64,000 nucleotides of DNA from VBDM01 sp035651815 (GTDB lineage: Bacteria; Pseudomonadota; Gammaproteobacteria; Burkholderiales; SG8-39): the NCBI GenBank assembly GCA_035651815.1, contig DASRFB010000077.1, positions 1 to 64,000 of the forward strand. Reading direction: 5' to 3'. Positions within the stretch are counted from its first letter, which is position 1, and each line of letters opens with the position of its first letter. The notes below the pieces were generated by a model. That model did not search any database. It was not told the origin of the DNA and was given only the letters and a program-made list of their open reading frames with translations. Made by a program: the position numbers and the translations under genes. Shown here in pieces: positions 1 to 7,010 of this stretch.

Positions 1-2121
1 CCTGCGCAGCGGCTCGACCTGAATCAGCAGATCCTGCGCGGGCTCGCGCCGCCCGAGCCGGCGATCGCTGCGCAGCATCTTCAGGAGCTCTCCCGGCGCC
101 ACCGGCATCGAGAATAGCCGTCCCTGCGCTTCGTCGCACGCGTTCGCGATCAGGAAGTCGAGCTGATCGGCGGTCTCGACGCCTTCGGCGATCACGTTGA
201 GGCCGAGGTTGTGCGCCATGCCGATCACCGCGCGCGTGATCGTCGCGTCGCCCACGTCGCTCGTGACCTGATCGATGAACGAACGGTCGATCTTGAGCGA
301 CTCGATCGGGAAGCGCTTGAGATACGAAAGGCTCGAATAGCCGGTGCCGAAGTCGTCGATCGAGATCTCGACGCCGGTGGCGCGCAGCTTCTCGATCATC
401 ACGATCGCCTCGGCGGCGTTGTGCATGACCACCGTCTCGGTGATCTCGAGCTCGAGCCATCTCGGCTCGAGGCGCGCCCGAGCGAGCGCGTGGCCCACGG
501 TATCGACGAAATCCTTCTGCTGAAACTGGAGCCCGGAAATGTTCACCGCCACCGGGACTCGCGGCAGCCCCTTGGACTGCCACTCGCGGTTCTGCCGGCA
601 GGCCTCGTGCAGCACCCAGCGGCCGATGGGCACGATCAGCCCCGTCTCCTCGGCCACCGGAATGAAGTCGTTCGGCAGGACCAGGCCCCGCTCCGGGTGG
701 CGCCAGCGCAGCAGCGCTTCCATGCCGCAGAGCTCGCCGCTCGCCAGATCCACCTTGGGCTGGTAGTGCAGCACCAGCTCGCCGGCGTCCAGGGCGCTGC
801 GCAGCTCGTTCTCCAGGGTCAGCCGGCGGGGGAACGAGCTCGTCATCTCGGGCGAGAACACCAGCACGTTGTTGCGGCCGGTCTTCTTTACCTGGTACAT
901 CGCGACGTCGGCGTGGGTGATCAACGCCTGGGCCGTGTCCCCGTGCATCGGGAAGACGCTGATGCCGATGCTCGAGCTGATGCGCAGATCGCTCGCGCCC
1001 GCGCGCACCGGGGTCGCCAGAGCATCGATGATCTTGCGCGCGACGGCGACCGCGTCCTCGGCGTGCGATACCTGGCGCAGCAGGACGACGAACTCGTCGC
1101 CGCCGAGCCGCGAGACCGTGTCCTCGAGACGCACCGCCGAGCGCAGGCGCTCGGCCACCGCGCGCAGCAGGTCGTCGCCCACGAAATGCCCGAGCGAGTC
1201 GTTCACGCGCTTGAAGCGGTCGAGGTCGACGAAGAGCACGGCGCAATGCGCGCCTCCGCGCCGGCACTCCTCGACCGCCTGCTGGATGCGATCCTGGAGC
1301 AGCATCCGGTTGGGGAGCTTGGTGAGATTGTCGTGGAGCGCGAGATGCTGCAGCTCCTCGTTCGCCTCGCGCAGCGACGCGGCCCAGCGCGCCGTGCGCG
1401 ACGTCATGCGCGCGTCGACCACCGAGAGCACCAGCGTCTCGCACAGGATCAGGAACGTGACGCCGGCGATCGTCGCCGCCATCCAGGAGTTGTCGGCGAA
1501 TCCGACGGTCGTGCAGATCGCATCCGAGGCGAACCCGGCGGCGGCCATGCCCGTGTAGTGCATGCCGACGATGGCGAGCCCCATGATCACCGCGCTGCCG
1601 AGCTTGGCGTGGACCACGCGGCCGGCGCGCGAGCGCAGCTGGAACGCGATCCACAGCGCGGCCATCGAGGCCGCGATCGCGACCACGATCGAGGCGGCGA
1701 AGAGCAGCGGCTCGTAGCGGATCCCGGGGAGTATCTCCATCGCCGCCATGCCGGTGTAATGCATGGAAGAGATGCCGACGCCCATCAGCACGCCGCCGGA
1801 CACGAGGTTGCGGGCGCTCAGCGTGTTGCGCGTGACCGTGTAGAGAGCGAACCCGGAGACCACCACCGCGATGAGCATCGAGGCAAGCGTGGTGGTGACG
1901 TCGTATGCCGTCGGGATGGGCAGGCTGAACGCGAGCATGGCGACGAAGTGCATCGACCAGATGCCGGTACCCATCGCAAAAGCGCCGCCGAGCAGCCAGG
2001 CGCGCGCGCCGAAGCCCTTGGAGGCCGTGATGCGCGAGGCGAGGTCGAGCGCGGTGTACGACGCGAGGATCGCGACCACGAGCGACAGGAATACCAGCCA
2101 ATAGTTGTAGCTGCCGGCCAT
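1..2121 (-). CDS. MHYT-GGDEF-EAL cyclic-di-GMP signalling protein (partial at window edge)
   Basis: This is an inner-membrane protein that should make and/or degrade cyclic di-GMP. The ATG at 2121 follows a GGGGAGGGG ribosome-binding stretch, and the frame is open for 707 codons to base 1, so the last residues lie outside the window. The N-terminal ~230 residues are hydrophobic and carry three MHYT-type repeats (M57-H-F-V, M120-H-Y-T, M187-H-Y-T), which the family is thought to use for copper or gas sensing. An intact GGDEF is at residues 340-344, EAL at 468-470 and DDFGTGYSS near 586-594, so both catalytic domains look functional. The EAL domain appears nearly complete at the edge. It is divergent from the isochorismatase gene. 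The family call is firm; which catalytic activity dominates cannot be read from sequence. Confidence 0.93.
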   Translation of the reverse strand, partial: MAGSYNYWLVFLSLVVAILASYTALDLASRITASKGFGARAWLLGGAFAMGTGIWSMHFVAMLAFSLPIPTAYDVTTTLASMLIAVVVSGFALYTVTRNTLSARNLVSGGVLMGVGISSMHYTGMAAMEILPGIRYEPLLFAASIVVAIAASMAALWIAFQLRSRAGRVVHAKLGSAVIMGLAIVGMHYTGMAAAGFASDAICTTVGFADNSWMAATIAGVTFLILCETLVLSVVDARMTSRTARWAASLREANEELQHLALHDNLTKLPNRMLLQDRIQQAVEECRRGGAHCAVLFVDLDRFKRVNDSLGHFVGDDLLRAVAERLRSAVRLEDTVSRLGGDEFVVLLRQVSHAEDAVAVARKIIDALATPVRAGASDLRISSSIGISVFPMHGDTAQALITHADVAMYQVKKTGRNNVLVFSPEMTSSFPRRLTLENELRSALDAGELVLHYQPKVDLASGELCGMEALLRWRHPERGLVLPNDFIPVAEETGLIVPIGRWVLHEACRQNREWQSKGLPRVPVAVNISGLQFQQKDFVDTVGHALARARLEPRWLELEITETVVMHNAAEAIVMIEKLRATGVEISIDDFGTGYSSLSYLKRFPIESLKIDRSFIDQVTSDVGDATITRAVIGMAHNLGLNVIAEGVETADQLDFLIANACDEAQGRLFSMPVAPGELLKMLRSDRRLGRREPAQDLLIQVEPLRR

Positions 2122-2175
2122 GCGACCCCTCCCCGGCGCGCGGACCGCCCAGCCGGACCTCCGCGCGCGCTCTCC

Positions 2176-2205
2176 TATATAGCGGAAATGTTGACCCGAC
2201 CGCAA
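2176..2205 (-). promoter_or_regulatory. Possible sigma-70 promoter of the MHYT gene
   Basis: On the minus strand a TTGCGG box (2205-2200) and a TATATA box (2181-2176) are separated by 18 bases, about 55 bases upstream of the MHYT-GGDEF-EAL start codon. The -35 is a partial match. This is a pattern match only. Confidence 0.35.
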
Positions 2206-2307
2206 CGTATACGGCCGCACCGCAGCCGAAATTCCGGCGAAACCGGGATTTGTTCATGCCGCGTCGCTGCGGTATTCTTCGGCCCTGCTTGCAGCCGGGA
2301 GAGCGCC

Positions 2308-3006
2308 ATGCATCCGTACTCGGTTCCTGATCATGTCCGGCAGCGCGTGCTGGGGCGCAAGGGAAAGCCCCTCTCGCTGGAGGCGATCGACTGCGCGCGC
2401 GCCGCGCTGCTCGTCGTCGACATGCAGAATTACTTCGTCGCGCCGGGGTTCCCGCAGGAGGTCCCGGTCGCGCGCGCGATCGTCCCGGCGATCAACCGCA
2501 TGGCGGCGGCGATGCGCTCGGCGGGCGGCACGGTCGCCTGGATCCAGACCACGGCGACCGGGGCGCTCGAGACTTGGGGCAACCATCACCGCTACGGCAT
2601 GAGTCCCGAGGTCGCGGCACGGCGCCTCGCGACGCTCGCCGAGGACGCCGAGGGCTACCGCCTCTGGCACGCGCTCGAGCCCTCGCCCGTCGACCTTCGC
2701 GTGAAGAAGATCAAGTTCAGCGCCATGCTGCCCGGCTCCTCCGACCTGCACGAGACCCTCTCGCGCCGGGGCGTCGACACGGTGCTGGTGGCGGGAACGA
2801 CGACCAACGTCTGCTGCGAGTCGACGGCGCGCGACGCGATGATGCTCGACTACCGCGTGGCGATGCTGTCGGACGCCACCGCGGCGCGCAGCGACGAGGA
2901 GCACGCCGCGAGCCTGAACACCTTCCACATTTTCTTCGGCGACGTGATGACGGTCGACGAGGCGTCGGCGCGCCTGGTGCCGCTCGTGCGCGCGCGCACC
3001 GCCTAG
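2308..3006 (+). CDS. Isochorismatase-family cysteine hydrolase
   Basis: A cytoplasmic hydrolase of 232 residues, normal for the isochorismatase/nicotinamidase superfamily, which hydrolyses amides or vinyl ethers through an Asp-Lys-Cys triad. All three are visible: D38 in VVDMQNYF, K136 in KIKFSAM and C169 in GTTTNVCCES. The ATG at 2308 is the first methionine of the conserved block, and the frame upstream of it is only antisense to the neighbouring MHYT gene. The substrate is unknown; the C-C pair at the nucleophile and the GTTTN element match the N-carbamoylsarcosine amidase/ureidoacrylate-like branch as well as others. The next gene on this strand, a membrane sensor, starts 22 bases downstream and may be co-transcribed. 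Confidence 0.9.
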   Translation: MHPYSVPDHVRQRVLGRKGKPLSLEAIDCARAALLVVDMQNYFVAPGFPQEVPVARAIVPAINRMAAAMRSAGGTVAWIQTTATGALETWGNHHRYGMSPEVAARRLATLAEDAEGYRLWHALEPSPVDLRVKKIKFSAMLPGSSDLHETLSRRGVDTVLVAGTTTNVCCESTARDAMMLDYRVAMLSDATAARSDEEHAASLNTFHIFFGDVMTVDEASARLVPLVRARTA

Positions 3007-3027
3007 CGGCGCTCCGGGGAGGCCGGG

Positions 3028-3948
3028 ATGCCGCTGCGCCTGCCGCCCGCGCACCGTCTCGCGCAGATCAATCATCTGTCGCGCACGGTGTCGTTCGGCT
3101 ACGCGCTGATCGTCGCGGTCGCGCTCGCCGCCGAGCGCTCGCTCGGGCCATGGACCTACGTGCTGGCGCTCGCGACCTTCCTGCTCTATCCGCAGGCGGC
3201 CTACCTGCACGCGCGGCTCGCGCACGACTCGAAGCGAGCCGAGTTCCGCAACCTCGACGCCGACTCGATCCTGATGGGGGCGTGGGCCTCGCACGTGGAT
3301 TTCGCGCTGCTGCCGGCGCTGGGCGCGGTCGTCGCCATCAGCCTCGACAACGCGGTTTGCGGCGGGCTGCGCCTGTTCGGACGCGGGCTCGTCGGGTTCG
3401 CGGCCGGGGCCGCTGCGCTCGGCGCGCTCGAGGGCTTCCGCTGGAACCCGGACACCGGGCCGCTCGTCAGCGCGCTCGCCGTCGTCGGCATCCTCGGCTA
3501 CGTCACCGCGCTCGGCGACGTCTTCCACGTGCAGAACAAGAACCTGGTGCACACCCGCGACAGCCTGCGCTCGAGCGAGGCGCAGTTCCGTTTCATCGCC
3601 GAGCACGCGGGCGACCTGGTGGCGGTGATCGGCGCCGACGGCATCCTGCAGTACGCGAGCCCCTCGTACGCGGAGCACTACGATCCCGAGCGCTCCGCGC
3701 CGGGGCGCGACTGGCTCGAGCTCGTGCACCCCGACGATCGCGGCAAGGCGGGGCGCTTCCTCGCCTACCTGCGCGCGTCGATGAAGCAGGACCGCGCCGA
3801 GCTGCGCATGGCGATGGCAGGCCGCGCCGCGCGGCGCTTCGAGTGCCAGGGCAACCCGGTCGCCGAGACGGGCGGCGGGCTGCGCATGATCGTGCTCGTC
3901 TGCCGCGAGGTGGCCGGCCGGGCGCGCGACGACGGGCCGGCGGCGTAA
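3028..3948 (+). CDS. MASE2-PAS membrane sensor without output domain
   Basis: A 306-residue protein. Residues ~10-165 form four or so hydrophobic segments and contain the polar signature of the MASE2 membrane sensor (HDSKRAEFRNLDADS between the helices). A PAS domain follows (~185-290; AQFRFIAEHAGDLVAVIGAD, LELVHPDDRGKA). In known MASE2 proteins the sensor is joined to a GGDEF or adenylate cyclase domain; here the protein stops just after the PAS core, with no GGDEF, kinase or cyclase. No frameshifted output domain follows, because the Bug receptor starts four bases later. It may act through a partner protein or be a decayed signalling gene. The ATG at 3028 follows a GGGGAGGCCGGG stretch. Confidence 0.75.
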   Translation: MPLRLPPAHRLAQINHLSRTVSFGYALIVAVALAAERSLGPWTYVLALATFLLYPQAAYLHARLAHDSKRAEFRNLDADSILMGAWASHVDFALLPALGAVVAISLDNAVCGGLRLFGRGLVGFAAGAAALGALEGFRWNPDTGPLVSALAVVGILGYVTALGDVFHVQNKNLVHTRDSLRSSEAQFRFIAEHAGDLVAVIGADGILQYASPSYAEHYDPERSAPGRDWLELVHPDDRGKAGRFLAYLRASMKQDRAELRMAMAGRAARRFECQGNPVAETGGGLRMIVLVCREVAGRARDDGPAA

Positions 3949-3952
3949 GCGC

Positions 3953-4933
3953 ATGTCGGCAAACATCCTGCTCCGGACGCTCGCGCTCGCGGCGCTCATC
4001 GCCGCGGCCGGCGCTGCGCAGGCGCAGTCCGCGTTCCCTTCGCGTCCGGTGAAGATCGTCGTGCCGAGCTCGGCCGGCGGAGCGACCGACACCTTCGCGC
4101 GCGCGCTCGCACCGCGCCTCTCGGAATCCTGGGGCCAGCCGGTGGTGATCGAGAATCGCCCCGGCGCGAACCAGATCATCGGCTCCGAATCCGTGTCGAA
4201 GGCGGCGCCCGACGGAACGACGCTGCTCGTCTCCGAGGCATCGTCGTTCGTGATGAACCCGCACCTGTACAAGAAGCTTCCCTACGACGCGCTCGGCGGA
4301 TTCACGCCGATCACGGCGCTGGTGCGCTTCCCCTGGGTGCTGGTCGTGCATCCCTCGCTGCCCGTGCACAGCTTCCCGGAGCTGGTCGCCTACGCCAAGG
4401 CCAACCCCGGCAAGCTCTCGTACGGATCGTTCGGCCTGGGCTCCTCCGGGCACATCAGCATGGATTACCTGAAGCGCCTGCTGGGCCTGGACATCGTGCA
4501 CGTGCCGTACAAGGGCGGCGGTCCGGCGGTCGCCGACCTGGTCGCCGGGCAGATCTCGATGATGATGGTGACGCCGCTCCTCGTGGAAGGGCACGCGCGC
4601 GCCGGGAAGCTGAGGCTCGTGGCGGCGGTAACGGCGAAGCGCATCGAGCGCCTGCCCGAGCTGCCGACGATCTCGGAATCGGGAGTGCCGGGCTACGAGG
4701 CCGGGACCTGGCTCGCCTTCATGGGGCCACCCGGGATGGCGGGCGACACGGTGGCGCGCATCTACTCCGATACGATGAAGGCGCTGAACGACCCGGCGTT
4801 CCGCGAGCAGCACGTGACGCGCCAGTGGTTCGAGGTGATGGGCCCGCCGCCCGGGGAGTTCGCCGGGTTCCTGAAGTCGGAGTACGAGCGCTGGGGCCGG
4901 CTGATCCGGCTCTCGGGAGTGACGGTCGAATAG
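3953..4933 (+). CDS. Bug/TctC-family periplasmic solute receptor
   Basis: A 326-residue periplasmic binding protein of the tripartite tricarboxylate transporter family. It has a cleavable signal peptide (~1-24, ending AQAQS), then the family landmarks: FPSRPVKIVVPSSAGGATD, ENRPGANQIIG, AAPDGTTLL, HVPYKGGGPA and a PTISESGVPGYEAG block. Such receptors capture a carboxylate and hand it to a TctA/TctB membrane pair, neither of which is in the window. The ligand cannot be read from sequence. It starts four bases after the MASE2-PAS gene and is followed by a strong hairpin, so it probably ends a transcript. Confidence 0.92.
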   Translation: MSANILLRTLALAALIAAAGAAQAQSAFPSRPVKIVVPSSAGGATDTFARALAPRLSESWGQPVVIENRPGANQIIGSESVSKAAPDGTTLLVSEASSFVMNPHLYKKLPYDALGGFTPITALVRFPWVLVVHPSLPVHSFPELVAYAKANPGKLSYGSFGLGSSGHISMDYLKRLLGLDIVHVPYKGGGPAVADLVAGQISMMMVTPLLVEGHARAGKLRLVAAVTAKRIERLPELPTISESGVPGYEAGTWLAFMGPPGMAGDTVARIYSDTMKALNDPAFREQHVTRQWFEVMGPPPGEFAGFLKSEYERWGRLIRLSGVTVE

Positions 4934-4943
4934 CCCCAGAAAT

Positions 4944-4974
4944 GCAAAACGGCGCGGATCTCGCGCCGTTTTGC
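4944..4974. terminator. Hairpin terminator, probably bidirectional
   Basis: A perfect 13-bp inverted repeat (GCAAAACGGCGCG / CGCGCCGTTTTGC) with a five-base loop sits between the convergent ends of the Bug receptor (stop at 4933) and the 109-residue protein (stop at 5006). The A-run in one arm gives a T-run in the other, so it can serve either strand. Confidence 0.8.
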
Positions 4975-5005
4975 GGGCCCTCTCCCTGAAGGGGCCGTGC
5001 GATGC

Positions 5006-5335
5006 CTAGTGCAGAATTCTCGAGAAGGTGCGCCCTTTCAGGATCTCGAACGCCTCGGGGCGCTCGGAGACGATATCGGAGAGCGCGTCGCAGATCTCGT
5101 TGCATGCCCTGCCGTGCTCGCGGTCACTGACAGGCGGGCAGAACCCGATATCGCCGATGAAAAGCTGCGTTTCGCGGCCCGAAGGATCGATGTCATCGGG
5201 AAGGCCCGAGCGGTCGACGACCGAGAAGCCGGCGAGATCGGGAAACGCTTCGAAGATGGCCTTGATCTCGCTGACGATGCTCTCCTCGACCCGGCGCAGC
5301 AACGGGCTGTGGTTCCAATCCTTGGTGTTGAGCAT
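5006..5335 (-). CDS. Small protein of unknown function, GRTFSR family (paralogue 1)
   Basis: A 109-residue soluble protein; I do not recognise the family. The ATG at 5335 is preceded by a GAGGAAAGG stretch. It looks all-alpha/beta with no signal peptide or membrane segment. It carries FPDLAGFSVVD near residue 36 and a C-terminal signature RPEAFEILKGRTFSRILH ending at the last residue. Two other genes here, at 22807-23136 (also 109 residues) and 34375-34737, share both blocks, so this is a dispersed paralogous family. It lies downstream of, and on the same strand as, the triple-PAS gene, but a hairpin at 5565-5588 separates them. A conserved 26-base element also found upstream of paralogue 3 lies at 5496-5521. 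Confidence 0.75.
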   Translation of the reverse strand: MLNTKDWNHSPLLRRVEESIVSEIKAIFEAFPDLAGFSVVDRSGLPDDIDPSGRETQLFIGDIGFCPPVSDREHGRACNEICDALSDIVSERPEAFEILKGRTFSRILH

Positions 5336-5495
5336 GGCCGCCTTTCCTCGTTCGCTCGCCCGCGACAGCCGCAGGGCACCGGCCATTCCCTTATCTGGCC
5401 TCGACTCTCTGCGGCGCCGGCGCATGTGGGCAATGCGCGCCGGGCAATTGCAGATTAAAGGCCGGGCCGAGGCGGTCCAATCGGGCCCTCCCCGG

Positions 5496-5521
5496 GGCCG
5501 GACCTCGAAAAACCTGAGGCG
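5496..5521 (-). promoter_or_regulatory. Conserved upstream element shared with paralogue 3
   Basis: On the plus strand the core reads TCGAAAAACCTGAGGC. Upstream of paralogue 3 (34812-34837) the same core reads TCGAAAAACCTTAGGC, and both are preceded by GGCC(G/C)GACC. Across the 26 bases I count about 23 matches with one gap. It lies about 160 bases upstream of the start codon. Read in the gene direction it begins GCCTCAGGTTT, which loosely resembles a sigma-28 -35 box. Conservation is observed; function is inferred. Confidence 0.45.
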
Positions 5522-5564
5522 GCGACGGGGGTTACGAATCGCGTCTGCGGGGCTGCCGGGGGCG

Positions 5565-5588
5565 GGCATGCGCCGAACGGCGCATGCC
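5565..5588 (-). terminator. Hairpin after the triple-PAS gene
   Basis: A perfect inverted repeat (GGCATGCGCCG AA CGGCGCATGCC) starts 14 bases beyond the stop codon of the triple-PAS gene. There is no T-run after it on the minus strand, so it may be a weak terminator or an RNA-stabilising hairpin. Confidence 0.5.
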
Positions 5589-5601
5589 GGGAGACGGACG
5601 G

Positions 5602-6822
5602 TCAGGACTGCCGGCGCTCGTTGAGCAGCGCCTGGTACTTCTTTTCGATCTCCTGCGCGCGCTCTTCCATCTTCACGCGCTCGGTGATGTCGTTGATCAC
5701 CCCGAGCCGCGCCATCTTGCCGTCGAACTCGAGGTTGAACGAGACGATCTCGACGTACATCAGCTCGCCGCTCTTCTTCTTGTGGCGCCACACGCGCTGC
5801 TTGTAGGTGCGGCTGCGGTCCTCGAAGGCCTTGAGCAGCTCGGCCACGTCCTCCTCCGGCCGGATCTGGTCGGCGGTCATCGACAGGAACTCCTCGCGCG
5901 TGTAGCCGTACTGGCGCACCGCCTCGTCGTTCACCGCGAGGAAGCCGAGCGTCTTCGCGTCCACCACCCACATCGGGTTCGGGTGCACCTCGAACAGCGT
6001 CCGGTAGCGCTCCTCGCTGTCCTCGAGCGCCTTCTGCGACCGCGCGCGGCCGGTGATGTCGCGCCCGACCCCGTGGTAGCCCTTGAAGCGACCGTTACCG
6101 TCGAAGATCGGCTCGCCGGTGACGGAGAGATACCGCGTCTGCCCGGACTTGTCGTAGCGCAGGAAGATGAAGTCGGTGAACGGCTCGTGGCGCAGCAGCT
6201 TTCCCCGGTGCTGCTCCCAGACCTTTTCCGGGAGCGGGGCGAGGTCGGGGATCTCCCAGCGCGTCTTGCCCATCACCACCTCGGCGTCGAGGCCGCGCTT
6301 GGCGAGACCCGGCAGCTCGACGAAGCGGAAGTTCTCGTCCTGGACCCAGTACCAGTCGGAGCTCATCTCGACCATGCGCCGGAAGCGCTCCTCGCTCGAC
6401 TCGAGCGCGGCCTGGGTGCGCTTGAGGCCGCTGATGTCGTTCACGATCGCGACCGTGCACGTCGGCCGGCCCGTGCCGTCGCGCACGACCGAGCCCACGA
6501 CCTGCACCCACACGGGGGTGCCGTTCTTGTGGACGTAGCGCTTTTCGTAGGTCCGCGATTTCGCCTCGCCGCTCATCAGCGCGCCGCGGTTGACCGAGGT
6601 GACCTCGAGGTCCTCGGGATAGGTGAGGTCGAGGAAGGTCTTCTGCTGGAGCTCGGCCTCGGTATAGCCGGTGATGCGGCAGAAGGCCGGGTTCGCCCGG
6701 AGGAAATACCCCTCGAGCGACACGATGCCGACGCCGGCGGCGGATTGCTCGAACAGCGAAGCGAACAGCGCGTCCCCGTCCGGAATGGACATGTCCTGCC
6801 TCGGACGCTCCGCCACGGTCAT
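5602..6822 (-). CDS. Triple-PAS sensor protein without output domain
   Basis: A soluble protein of 406 residues with three tandem PAS/PAC modules (about 15-135, 140-265 and 270-385), each ending with a typical PAC linker: NDISGLKRTQAALESSEERF, GRDITGRARSQKALEDSEER and NDITERVKMEERAQE. It ends in a short helical, probably coiled-coil tail and has no GGDEF, EAL, kinase or methyl-accepting domain. I chose the ATG at 6822 because it follows a GGGGGGAG ribosome-binding stretch; a TTG nine codons upstream keeps the frame open but has no such site. PAS-only proteins of this kind usually signal by binding a partner. Downstream on the same strand, beyond a hairpin, is GRTFSR paralogue 1. Confidence 0.85.
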   Translation of the reverse strand: MTVAERPRQDMSIPDGDALFASLFEQSAAGVGIVSLEGYFLRANPAFCRITGYTEAELQQKTFLDLTYPEDLEVTSVNRGALMSGEAKSRTYEKRYVHKNGTPVWVQVVGSVVRDGTGRPTCTVAIVNDISGLKRTQAALESSEERFRRMVEMSSDWYWVQDENFRFVELPGLAKRGLDAEVVMGKTRWEIPDLAPLPEKVWEQHRGKLLRHEPFTDFIFLRYDKSGQTRYLSVTGEPIFDGNGRFKGYHGVGRDITGRARSQKALEDSEERYRTLFEVHPNPMWVVDAKTLGFLAVNDEAVRQYGYTREEFLSMTADQIRPEEDVAELLKAFEDRSRTYKQRVWRHKKKSGELMYVEIVSFNLEFDGKMARLGVINDITERVKMEERAQEIEKKYQALLNERRQS

Positions 6823-6954
6823 GGCCCTGCTCCCCCCCGCGTTCCGCAAATCCCGATTCTATTCGAGTGCGGCGCGGGCGTGTGAAACCCCCGCGCGCGC
6901 GTCGGGTCTGCCGGGCAATCTACAGGTCCGACCATCGCCCCGCACAGGGCAAAT

Positions 6955-6981
6955 TTGACGTTGTCATGGCGCGCCTATAAT
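6955..6981 (+). promoter_or_regulatory. Likely sigma-70 promoter of the amidohydrolase gene
   Basis: TTGACG (6955-6960) and a perfect TATAAT (6976-6981) are separated by 15 bases, shorter than the optimal 17. They lie 30 bases upstream of the amidohydrolase ATG, whose GGAGGA ribosome-binding site is at 6995-7000. In GC-rich DNA a perfect -10 box in this position is unlikely to be chance. Confidence 0.6.
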
Positions 6982-7010
6982 GCGGCTTCCCACCGGAGGA
7001 CGAGAAAGCC

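Noticed and set aside
211..3006. A 931-codon open frame on the plus strand
   Set aside because: Its first two-thirds are antisense to the MHYT-GGDEF-EAL gene and rich in Arg, His and Asp as expected for a shadow frame; only the part from 2308 is the isochorismatase-family gene.
6938..6956. A CGCACAGGGCAAA sequence reminiscent of the GEMM cyclic-di-GMP riboswitch core
   Set aside because: The second conserved stem, the tetraloop and its receptor are missing, and the sequence overlaps the likely -35 box of the amidohydrolase promoter; a chance match.
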